Source: Terriglobales bacterium
GTDB taxonomy: Bacteria; Acidobacteriota; Terriglobia; Terriglobales; Acidobacteriaceae
Reading direction: 5' to 3'
Assembly (NCBI GenBank): GCA_025936825.1
Contig: JAICSO010000001.1
Span: 620,001-684,000, forward strand
Length of the DNA: 64,000 nucleotides
Below are positions 1 through 7,363 of this stretch, piece by piece. The notes under the pieces are model-generated. The model did not search any database. It saw only the letters and a list, made by a program, of their open reading frames with translations, and was not told where the DNA came from. Position numbers and translations under genes: made by a program. Numbering within the stretch: position 1 is the stretch's first letter; the number at the start of each line of letters is the position of its first letter.

Positions 1-1282
1 GCCAAATATATGTATGCGCCAGCAGACGCCGGTTCTGCGTATGTTTTGCTAACTCGACCGCTTCGTGCGCATAATCCTGGGCCAGTCGCGCGTGGTTACC
101 AGGTTCGGTATTCTCCCCGATCCCTTCCTCGACGCGAGCATTCTCGATCATGCAGCGCACCATGCGAGCGCGAGCCATCAGGATGTTGTCCCGCTTTTCC
201 TCCCCCAGTCGGAACGCGGTTTTCGCCGCCGCCTCTGCTCGATCCAGATCGCCGCTATCGAGATAGAGGTACGCGTAATTCACGTTCACGCTACCCAGGC
301 CGTGATGGTTCTCGTACTCCTGGTAAATGGTGGCGGCTTCAGTAAGCTCAGCCAGAGCCTCCTCCCGCAGTTGCTCAAACCGATGACGATAAGGCGCCTT
401 CACTTCGCCGTTTCCGGATCGTCCTCGCGCCGCAGCTTTTCGACGCCGCGCCGCCTCGGCATCAATTTTCCGTCGCAATTGCAGCGCGATCAACCGCTTG
501 ACGTATGCCATGTTGTTCAACGACCGCGCCACGTTGCGGTGTTGCGGATCGCGTCGCTTGTAATAGGCAATCGCGGTGGAAAAACTGTCAATCGCGTGCT
601 GATATCGCCCTTGGCGCCGCGCTATTCGCCCATAGGAGGAATGGATATTACCGAGCGTCAGATAATCATCGGTCTTCCCGAGAACGGACTCCGCTTGGTG
701 CAGAATTTCAACTGCCTGCTTTACATCTCCTTTTTGAAAATAGAGCCAGCTTTCAAGCACGCGTGAAACCGCGGCCATCGGCTCGTGAGCGCATTCAAGC
801 GCAATGTCGCGGCCCTTCACAGCACGAGCAAGCGCCTCATCGTATTCGCCTTGCATACGCAGGCAACGGCCCTTCCAGAAATTTGCGATTGCCACGAGTT
901 CTCGGTCGTCGGTATCGTCGCCGAGGCTCAGCACGAAATCGAAATGGCGAATCGCCTCCAGCTTCGATTCCTCCGACATGGCCACCATGCCTTCCGCCAT
1001 TCGCAAGTAAAGGTAATCGAGCAGCGGCAGGCGCGCCCGAATTGCTTTCGAAAATGTAGCGAGGATTTTCTTGACGAGGACCGGACGTTCAAAGCCCAGA
1101 TCCACCCACTGTGCAAGATAACCTGCGAAGAGTCCGGCGTGATGCTGCTCTGGCTTAAAGTGCTCCAGAACGCAACGGTGTCCTTCCAGCAGCGCCATGC
1201 CTTGCGCCACACGGCGACACACCAAATGCTCTTTGAGCTGAGCTAGAAAGTCACCCGTGATTTCCGCGGAGTGGGCAGCCAT
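1..1282 (-). CDS. TPR-repeat protein, C-terminus cut off by window edge
   Basis: The minus frame stays open from an ATG at 1282 to the left edge with no stop, so the gene is partial. The visible 427 residues begin MAAHSAEITGDFLAQ and are almost entirely helical pairs. Several match the TPR pattern, for example around positions 180-225 (GNIHSSYGRIARRQGRYQHA) and again near 320-350. TPRs are protein-protein interaction scaffolds. No enzymatic or DNA-binding domain is visible in the part present, and an output domain could lie in the missing C-terminal part. It starts 17 bp downstream of the malate synthase stop on the same strand, so it could be co-transcribed with that gene. I see no signal peptide. 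Function is not recognised beyond the repeat class. Confidence 0.8.
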   Translation of the reverse strand, partial: MAAHSAEITGDFLAQLKEHLVCRRVAQGMALLEGHRCVLEHFKPEQHHAGLFAGYLAQWVDLGFERPVLVKKILATFSKAIRARLPLLDYLYLRMAEGMVAMSEESKLEAIRHFDFVLSLGDDTDDRELVAIANFWKGRCLRMQGEYDEALARAVKGRDIALECAHEPMAAVSRVLESWLYFQKGDVKQAVEILHQAESVLGKTDDYLTLGNIHSSYGRIARRQGRYQHAIDSFSTAIAYYKRRDPQHRNVARSLNNMAYVKRLIALQLRRKIDAEAARRRKAAARGRSGNGEVKAPYRHRFEQLREEALAELTEAATIYQEYENHHGLGSVNVNYAYLYLDSGDLDRAEAAAKTAFRLGEEKRDNILMARARMVRCMIENARVEEGIGENTEPGNHARLAQDYAHEAVELAKHTQNRRLLAHTYIW

Positions 1283-1299
1283 TCGAGCAGGAGCCCTCC

Positions 1300-2841
1300 C
1301 TACTCGATGTAATCATATGCCTCTAAAGTGAGAAACTCAGCAAAATCGGAGTTGGTAATCAGGCGGTCAAAAATTTCCGCGGCTTCGGTAATGCGAGCGC
1401 CTTTCAGCTTGTTTTTCTGGTCCGCAATCACTTGCCGTACGGTCTCCTTCGTGAGCGCTTGGCCATTGATCTTGGCTCCGTGGTGCACCCATTGCCACAC
1501 TTGCGCACGCGAGATTTCCGCCGTAGCTGCATCTTCCATCAAGTTGTAGATCGGCACGCAACCCCATCCTCGCAGCCATGATTCGAGATACTGTAAGCCA
1601 ACATCGATATTCCAGCGCAGGCCCAATTCTGTGATCGAACCTTCGGGAACTGCCAGCAAGTCCGCCGCTGTTACGCGCACCTCGTCGCGCGTGCGGCCAA
1701 TCTGGTTAGCATTCTTCATATGGGCGTCGAAGACGTGCTTCGCCACTGGAACTAGCCCCGGATGCGCTACCCAGGTTCCGTCGTGGCCGGCGTTGACTTC
1801 GCGCAATTTGTCCTGGCGCACCTTGTCGATGGCCCGGTCGTTCGCTTCCGGGTCATTCTTGATCGGAATCTGCGCCGCCATTCCACCCATGGCGTGAATG
1901 CCACGCCTATGGCAGGTTCGAATCAACAGGTCCACGTACGACTTCAAGAAGTGCCTTTCCATCGTGACCGTGGACCGGTCTGGCAAAACGAAATCCGGAC
2001 GGTTTCGAAACTTCTTGATGAAGCTGAAAATGTAGTCCCAGCGGCCGCAGTTCAGGCCGGCAGAATGGTCGCGCAGCTCATAAAGGATCTCGTCCATTTC
2101 GAACGCGGCGAGAATCGTCTCGATTAGAACTGTGGCGCGAATCGTACCGCGCGGAATGCCCAGTTCATCCTGTGCAAAGCAGAAGACGTCATTCCATAGG
2201 CGCGCTTCCAGATGGCTCTCCAGCTTGGGCAGGTAGAAATAAGGACCAGTTCCTTTGTCGATCAATGCCCGCGCATTGTGAAAAAACAAGAGGCCGAAAT
2301 CGAACAGGGAGGCGGAGATCGGCTTGCCATCAACCGTGAAATGCCGTTCCTCCAAGTGCCACCCTCGTGGCCGCACCATCAACGTCGCGACATTCGGATT
2401 GAGCCGATACTGCTTGCCCTTGGGGCTCGTGTACGTAATCGCTTTTCGGATTGCGTCGCGAAGATTTGCCTGGCCCTCAAGGTTGTTCTGCCATGTCGGT
2501 GAATTCGAGTCCTCAAAATCCGCCATGAACACGCTGGCGCCTGAATTCAACGCATTGATGATCATCTTGCGGTCTACCGGCCCGGTGATCTCGACGCGAC
2601 GATCCATCAGGTCCTGTGGGATTGGCGCAACTCGCCACGCGGCCTCGCGAATCGCTGCCGTCTCCGGCAGAAAATCAGGCAGCTCTCCCGCATCAATTCG
2701 CTGTTGCCGCGTACGGCGCGCTGCCAGCAGCATTTCGCGCCGCGGCTGAAATTCGCGGGCCATTTTATGCAGGAACCGGCTGGCTTCGGACGTGAGGATT
2801 TCGGTTTCAACGGCATTGGGGAGAACTGTCATGGTCGTCAT
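1300..2841 (-). CDS. aceB: Malate synthase A
   Basis: Condenses glyoxylate with acetyl-CoA to give malate, the second step of the glyoxylate shunt, in the cytoplasm. The 513-aa protein has the length of the malate synthase A subfamily. It carries the family signature at 257-272 ([16 protein letters not shown]), the substrate-binding Arg in MVRPRGWH near 159, and the segment [13 protein letters not shown] near the C-terminus that holds the catalytic-base Asp in this family. The start at 2841 gives [10 protein letters not shown]; the second Met at 2832 is an alternative. It is transcribed divergently from isocitrate lyase across 147 bp, the usual pairing of the two shunt enzymes. Together they let the cell grow on acetate or fatty acids by bypassing the decarboxylating steps of the TCA cycle. 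Confidence 0.97.
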   Translation of the reverse strand: MTTMTVLPNAVETEILTSEASRFLHKMAREFQPRREMLLAARRTRQQRIDAGELPDFLPETAAIREAAWRVAPIPQDLMDRRVEITGPVDRKMIINALNSGASVFMADFEDSNSPTWQNNLEGQANLRDAIRKAITYTSPKGKQYRLNPNVATLMVRPRGWHLEERHFTVDGKPISASLFDFGLLFFHNARALIDKGTGPYFYLPKLESHLEARLWNDVFCFAQDELGIPRGTIRATVLIETILAAFEMDEILYELRDHSAGLNCGRWDYIFSFIKKFRNRPDFVLPDRSTVTMERHFLKSYVDLLIRTCHRRGIHAMGGMAAQIPIKNDPEANDRAIDKVRQDKLREVNAGHDGTWVAHPGLVPVAKHVFDAHMKNANQIGRTRDEVRVTAADLLAVPEGSITELGLRWNIDVGLQYLESWLRGWGCVPIYNLMEDAATAEISRAQVWQWVHHGAKINGQALTKETVRQVIADQKNKLKGARITEAAEIFDRLITNSDFAEFLTLEAYDYIE

Positions 2842-2882
2842 ACCCGCATGTTAATCGCACAAAGTCAACCACCTCTGCATAC

Positions 2883-2899
2883 TAGTCCGAAACGGACTA
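2883..2899. promoter_or_regulatory. 17-bp palindrome between aceB and aceA, candidate operator
   Basis: The sequence TAGTCCGAAACGGACTA is a perfect inverted repeat with 7-bp arms around AAA. It lies 41 bp upstream of the aceB start and 89 bp upstream of the aceA start, so a bound regulator could control both genes. No regulator gene is adjacent. The factor that binds is unknown and the operator role is inferred from symmetry and position. Confidence 0.5.
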
Positions 2900-2988
2900 C
2901 CTGGACAGCACGGACGAGCCAGTTTGTCGCCGGGTCTGCCGCTGCCATCTACTGGCTCCAGAGCGACAGGGCTCGAAGGAGCACGTAT

Positions 2989-4401
2989 ATGTTTCCACAA
3001 AGCACCGCAGAAATGACCAAAGAGTGGCACAGCAATCCGCGCTGGTTTGGAACCAAGCGCCCTTACACCAGCCAGCAAGTCTCCAAGCTGCGGGGTTCCA
3101 TTCATGTGGAGCACACGCTGGCGCGCTTAGGCGCGGAGCGGCTGTGGTACCTCCTCCGCCATGAAGATTACGTGCCGGCGCTCGGCGCGCTCACCGGAAA
3201 CCAGGCTGTCCAGCAAGTGCAGGCCGGGCTGAAAGCAATTTACCTCAGCGGCTGGCAGGTTGCGGCCGACGCGAACGACTCTGGCCACATGTATCCCGAT
3301 CAGAGCCTCTACCCTGCGGACAGCGTTCCCAACGTGATTCGCCGGATCAACTATGCGCTGATGCGGGCCGATCAGATCCATCGCATGGGCGGCAAGAACG
3401 GTGTCTACTGGATGGCTCCGATTGTTGCCGACGCCGAAGCAGGATTTGGTGGGACTCTGAACGCCTTCGAACTTATGAAGATGATGATCGAAGCGGGCGC
3501 AGCGGCGGTCCACTTCGAGGACCAGCTCTCTTCAGCAAAGAAGTGCGGGCACATGGGCGGAAAGGTCCTGGTGCCCACTTCGGAAGCAATTCAAAAGCTA
3601 GTCGCAGCTCGCCTTGCGGCGGATGTGCTCGGCGTTCCGACTCTCATTATCGCTCGTACCGATGCGAACAGCGCTCATCTGTTGACAACCGACATCGATC
3701 CTCGTGATCGCGAATTCCTTACTGGAGAGCGCACATCAGAAGGCTTCTTCCGGATTCATGGCGGCCTTGACTCTGCCATCGCGCGTGGGCTTGCGTACGC
3801 GCCCTACGCAGACTTGATCTGGTGCGAAACCTCGGAGCCGAATGTTGACGAGGCGCGCCGCTTTGCAGAAGCCATTCACGCGAAGTTCCCCGGGAAGATG
3901 CTTGCCTACAACTGTTCTCCATCGTTCAACTGGAGGGAAAAGCTTGACGTCGAGACCATCGCAACCTTCCAGCCGGAACTGGCGAAGATGGGATACAAGT
4001 TCCAGTTCGTGACCCTGGCCGGATTCCACGCCCTGAACCTGAGCATGTTCGAACTGGCACGCGGATACAAAGACACCGGCATGACCGCATACTCACGGCT
4101 CCAGGAAAAAGAATTCAGTCGCGAAGCGGAGTACGGATACCAAGCGGTCAAACACCAGCAGTTTGTCGGCACCGGCTATTTCGACGCACTCACCGAAGTG
4201 ATCGCCGGCGGCGTTGCCTCGACTGTTGCGCTCAGGGGCTCAACGGAAGAAGAACAGTTTGCCGAAATTAAGAAGCAGCTGCGCCCGAAGCACGGCCCCG
4301 ACGCCGGGTGTCAGCCGATCTTGGGCGAGTGTCCCTCAGAGCCATTCGTCTCCGAAATCGCGCCCATGCACGAGGAGTCGCTTTTGCCGTCTGGAGATTG
4401 A
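2989..4401 (+). CDS. aceA: Isocitrate lyase
   Basis: Cleaves isocitrate to succinate and glyoxylate, the first glyoxylate-shunt step. The catalytic motif KKCGH is intact at 184-188 (catalytic Cys186), within [17 protein letters not shown]. The N-terminus ([16 protein letters not shown]) aligns with the start region of E. coli AceA. I chose ATG 2989 because GAAGGA lies 8 bases upstream; the frame stays open to 2704, but that extension has no family resemblance. The protein is 470 aa against about 434 in E. coli. The excess is a C-terminal tail of about 40 residues after STEEEQF, where many family members stop. It is divergent from malate synthase. Confidence 0.96.
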   Translation: MFPQSTAEMTKEWHSNPRWFGTKRPYTSQQVSKLRGSIHVEHTLARLGAERLWYLLRHEDYVPALGALTGNQAVQQVQAGLKAIYLSGWQVAADANDSGHMYPDQSLYPADSVPNVIRRINYALMRADQIHRMGGKNGVYWMAPIVADAEAGFGGTLNAFELMKMMIEAGAAAVHFEDQLSSAKKCGHMGGKVLVPTSEAIQKLVAARLAADVLGVPTLIIARTDANSAHLLTTDIDPRDREFLTGERTSEGFFRIHGGLDSAIARGLAYAPYADLIWCETSEPNVDEARRFAEAIHAKFPGKMLAYNCSPSFNWREKLDVETIATFQPELAKMGYKFQFVTLAGFHALNLSMFELARGYKDTGMTAYSRLQEKEFSREAEYGYQAVKHQQFVGTGYFDALTEVIAGGVASTVALRGSTEEEQFAEIKKQLRPKHGPDAGCQPILGECPSEPFVSEIAPMHEESLLPSGD

Positions 4402-4464
4402 ACTCACTGGCGCAGGTCGCAACACCGCGAGTTCTCGTTTCGAAAAGCGCCAGGAAGATTCATA

Positions 4465-5154
4465 TTACAGGGCGGCTTGGGCACTGGTGCCGGCGGCGGC
4501 GAAGACTGCATCCGCATCTTGTTCGGCGATCGGGATGAATGTCTGCACCACTTCCAGGTCGAATTGGGTTCCCGAGCTTTCGAGGAGTCGCCGAATGGCT
4601 TCGGCGTGCGGCAGGCCCTTGCGGTAGCAGCGGTTAGAAACCATGGCGTCGTATGCGTCAATCACAGACACGATGCGCGACACGATGGGAGTGTCCTGCC
4701 CCTTCAAGCCTGAAGGATACCCAGTGCCATTGAAGTTCTCGTGGTGATGCAGGGCGTACAGGCTCGCGTCTTCCAGACCCGGAAAAAGTCGAAGGATCGA
4801 CCAACTGTACTCAGGATGCCGGTTGATGACAGCGCGCTCTTCAGGCGTGAGAGCTGCCTGCTTCTTCAAAATCGCGTCAGGGACGCCGACCTTTCCGATG
4901 TCGTGCAGCAGCGCGGCTACTTCAACCTGATAAAGGTGAGATTCCGGAATATTGAGCTTGCGGGCCACACGAATTGCCCACTCCGCCAACCGGGTGCTAT
5001 GCACACCCGTGCTGATGTCCTTCAAATCCAGCAACTGATTGAAGGCGCAAACGACTGAGTTACGGTAAGCCAGGTGCTGCTCTTCGAGTTCTTTGACTCG
5101 CATGAGCAGCGACCCAGCTTGCGTAATCGGGTTGGCTATCGGCAATCCCGCCAT
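4465..5154 (-). CDS. HD-GYP domain protein, probable c-di-GMP phosphodiesterase
   Basis: HD-GYP domains hydrolyse cyclic di-GMP. In this 229-aa protein the HD motif HDIGK is at 84-88, the second histidine cluster HHHEN at 136-140, and the signature NGTGYP at 142-147. The metal-ligand pattern therefore looks intact and activity is likely. There is no receiver or membrane segment. The N-terminal 35 residues (MRVKELEEQHLAYRN) look like a short helix that may dimerise. It starts only 6 bp after the subtilisin-like gene's stop and is probably translated from the same message. Met18 (5103) is an alternative start. The window also encodes two PilZ proteins and an Alg44-type c-di-GMP receptor 13-18 kb away, so this enzyme may share their signal pool; that link is inferred. 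Confidence 0.9.
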   Translation of the reverse strand: MAGLPIANPITQAGSLLMRVKELEEQHLAYRNSVVCAFNQLLDLKDISTGVHSTRLAEWAIRVARKLNIPESHLYQVEVAALLHDIGKVGVPDAILKKQAALTPEERAVINRHPEYSWSILRLFPGLEDASLYALHHHENFNGTGYPSGLKGQDTPIVSRIVSVIDAYDAMVSNRCYRKGLPHAEAIRRLLESSGTQFDLEVVQTFIPIAEQDADAVFAAAGTSAQAAL

Positions 5155-5160
5155 AATCGT

Positions 5161-6489
5161 TTAGAACAGGCTATGACAGCTCTTGACTGCGAGGTAGGTG
5201 TCCAGTCGGCCCGACCCCAGTTGAGGATTGAAGATGATGGCGTCATGCCGCAATCCATACGCGACCTTAGCAGGAGTGCAGTTGCCGTTGCGACCGAGCA
5301 TCAGCGCTGCAGTTCCTGCGACCATAGGCGTGCTGAAGGACGTTCCCCAGCCTGCAGCGTAGGTGCCCCAGGGATAAAGGGTCATGATGCCTTCGCCAGG
5401 CGCAGCCATGAATACCGGCGGCGTGCCGTAGTTGGTGAAGGTGGACTGTACATCCTGGTTCGATGTTGAAGCCACGTTGATCACGTTGGGCAGCGCGCCG
5501 GGGTAGACGAACTCATACTTGCCGTCGTTGCCCGCTGACGCAACCACGATGATTCCCTTTCCTTGTACGTATTTCACGGCCGTAGCCAGTTCCTTCGAGT
5601 TGTTCGAAAAATCGAAGCTCATGTTCATGACGTTGGCGCCGTTCGCAGCAGCATAGTAGATGGCGCGCAAAATGTCGGACTCATAGCCAGAGCCGTTCGG
5701 ACCAAATGCTTTGAGCGGCATGATCTTGGCCTGAGGCGCGACCAGGTGCACGATTCCAGCGGTCATCGTTCCGTGGCCAAACGCCGAGTATCCGGAACCG
5801 TCGAGCACCGCAACGGTACGCTGATCAAGGACTGCAACCGTTCTCTGGTTGACAGTTGCGCTGCTGGCGTCACTCATGTCAGGAGAAGCGTTTACGTCCG
5901 GGTCTTCCGAGCCACCGCTCACGTTTCGGGTAAAGTCATAGCCCTTTACCAGCACGCCTTTTAATGCGGGATGATTCGGATCAACACCGGTGTCGATCAC
6001 GGCAACGGTCGAGCCGTATCCTGTCACTCCATAGCTGGACTGTGTTGTGCTGGTCCGAACCAGCAGGTTTCCAGGCTGGACGACATACCCGTGCCAGACT
6101 GTGTTTCCGAAATAGTTAGTAGGAGTCTTGTCCGTCAGGTAGTTCGGTGCAGTGCTGGCTCCCGAGTCGCGCGAGACGATCGTCTGATCGATCTCGATGC
6201 TGACGATCCCCAACTGCAGGTCAAGGTTGAGAATGCTGGTGATCGGGGTCAGCAGTTGGGGAAAAACGACCAGGAACAACTGTCCCTGAGGATCACCCAA
6301 TCCGCGAACCACGTTGCAGCCGAGCAGCGCGCAGCTCAAGTTGAGGCCGGGAAGGCCCAACGAGTCTCGCACCACCAGGCGTGTTTGAGCTTGCGCCGGG
6401 GATGCGCAGACTGAAAGCAGCACCAGCATTAAGACAATCACGACACTGTAGCGGCCGAATTTGCTTTTCCCACGAATTACCGTTTCCAT
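5161..6489 (-). CDS. Secreted subtilisin-like (S8) serine protease
   Basis: From ATG 6489, preceded by GAAGGA, the protein is 442 aa. The frame is open to 6552, but that adds a non-signal N-terminus. Residues 13-34 form a Sec signal peptide (hydrophobic core VVIVLMLVLL, then ASPAQAQ). The subtilase triad is complete: Asp166 in VIDTGVD, His239 in GHGT, Ser384 in GTSFSTP, with oxyanion Asn321 in AGND. Residues 35-150 probably act as a pro-domain. An exact tandem octapeptide, QRTVAVLD at 215-222 and 223-230, lies just before the catalytic His. The gene lies 79 bp downstream of the putative anti-sigma gene and directly upstream of the HD-GYP gene, all on the minus strand. A role in extracellular peptide generation, or in trimming a partner of the sigma-CHAT set, is inferred from neighbours. 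Confidence 0.93.
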   Translation of the reverse strand: METVIRGKSKFGRYSVVIVLMLVLLSVCASPAQAQTRLVVRDSLGLPGLNLSCALLGCNVVRGLGDPQGQLFLVVFPQLLTPITSILNLDLQLGIVSIEIDQTIVSRDSGASTAPNYLTDKTPTNYFGNTVWHGYVVQPGNLLVRTSTTQSSYGVTGYGSTVAVIDTGVDPNHPALKGVLVKGYDFTRNVSGGSEDPDVNASPDMSDASSATVNQRTVAVLDQRTVAVLDGSGYSAFGHGTMTAGIVHLVAPQAKIMPLKAFGPNGSGYESDILRAIYYAAANGANVMNMSFDFSNNSKELATAVKYVQGKGIIVVASAGNDGKYEFVYPGALPNVINVASTSNQDVQSTFTNYGTPPVFMAAPGEGIMTLYPWGTYAAGWGTSFSTPMVAGTAALMLGRNGNCTPAKVAYGLRHDAIIFNPQLGSGRLDTYLAVKSCHSLF

Positions 6490-6568
6490 TTTGTCCTTCT
6501 CCCCAGTTGGGACAGTTTCGAAAGTGTAGGGCAACCCCGGTACCAGCGCCAATTACAGCTGTAATATC

Positions 6569-7225
6569 TCAGCAGTAACCACCCCTGATTCCTTCCGTAA
6601 TTCCGCCTTTTGCACGATCCGCACTCAAATTGGCGAGCGGAATGCGGATCACTTTTCCTGCAACGCCTTCTATCGAGAGCCGCAGCTTCGTTTGCGGCTC
6701 AAATTCCAGGTGAAATTCGCCCAATGTATTGGTGGTGGTTTCCGCCAAAACCAAGCCTTTTTCCGTCCAAAGCATGACCGCAGCATTTGCCAAAGACACA
6801 CGTGGCGCCTTCTCATTCAGGACTTGGCCGATCAATGAGACACAGGTCGATCGCGGCGGGCGATCGAAGCGAAGGTCGACCATCACGCCGTCGGCTTCAA
6901 ACACCATCTGCCGCGCGGCCGCGGCGCTGCCTGAGCGCACTCCGGCAAGAGCCGGCTGGGAAAAGGAGTCAAAAACAATTTTTCCCAAAGTTTCGTTTTC
7001 CTGCACGCGCGTGGCTTCAAACTCCAGCTTCACCATGCGAACAGAGTCGGCTGGAGGGCAATAGGTGTTCTCTCTTGCGCCAATGGTCTGCAATTGACTC
7101 CAGAGCCTCAGGCCTTGTGCGCATTGCAGGCATTTCGTTGCAAGATGTGATTGAAGCTGCGTATGCGCGGGGACAGCGATTCCACGCACGAAATCAGCGA
7201 ATACTTCTTCCGAAAAATGTGACAT
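6569..7225 (-). CDS. Small HC2-like zinc-finger protein with carboxypeptidase-type beta domain, putative anti-sigma factor
   Basis: The 218-aa protein has His27, Cys32 and Cys35 arranged as HLATKCLQC, close to the H-x3-C-x2-C motif of zinc-binding anti-sigma proteins but with one extra residue in the first spacing. There is no transmembrane helix, so it would be cytoplasmic. Residues 125-200 (GQVLNEKAPRVSLANAAV, then TNTLGEFHLEFEP) resemble the carboxypeptidase-regulatory-like beta-sandwich. ATG 7225 is preceded by GAGGAATGAA. It lies 138 bp downstream of the TPR-CHAT gene and two genes downstream of the sigma factor. The anti-sigma role is inferred from the cysteine motif and position. It might instead be a protease substrate or adaptor with no sigma link. 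Confidence 0.6.
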   Translation of the reverse strand: MSHFSEEVFADFVRGIAVPAHTQLQSHLATKCLQCAQGLRLWSQLQTIGARENTYCPPADSVRMVKLEFEATRVQENETLGKIVFDSFSQPALAGVRSGSAAAARQMVFEADGVMVDLRFDRPPRSTCVSLIGQVLNEKAPRVSLANAAVMLWTEKGLVLAETTTNTLGEFHLEFEPQTKLRLSIEGVAGKVIRIPLANLSADRAKGGITEGIRGGYC

Positions 7226-7363
7226 TTCATTCCTCAGTTGTTTTTGGGGGGATTTCGGACCCGGTCAACTGTCGCCCGGACCGACTGGCTTTCTTTTCTG
7301 GATATAAAGGGGAGGGCAGGGCCTAAAAAATATACGGCCCGTAAAAAAGTTTGGGGATACAGC

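Noticed and set aside
7319-7340. Hairpin gggcc/ggccc downstream of the CHAT gene as a terminator
   Set aside because: On the minus strand no T run follows the stem (the T run is in the loop), and the next gene continues in the same direction.
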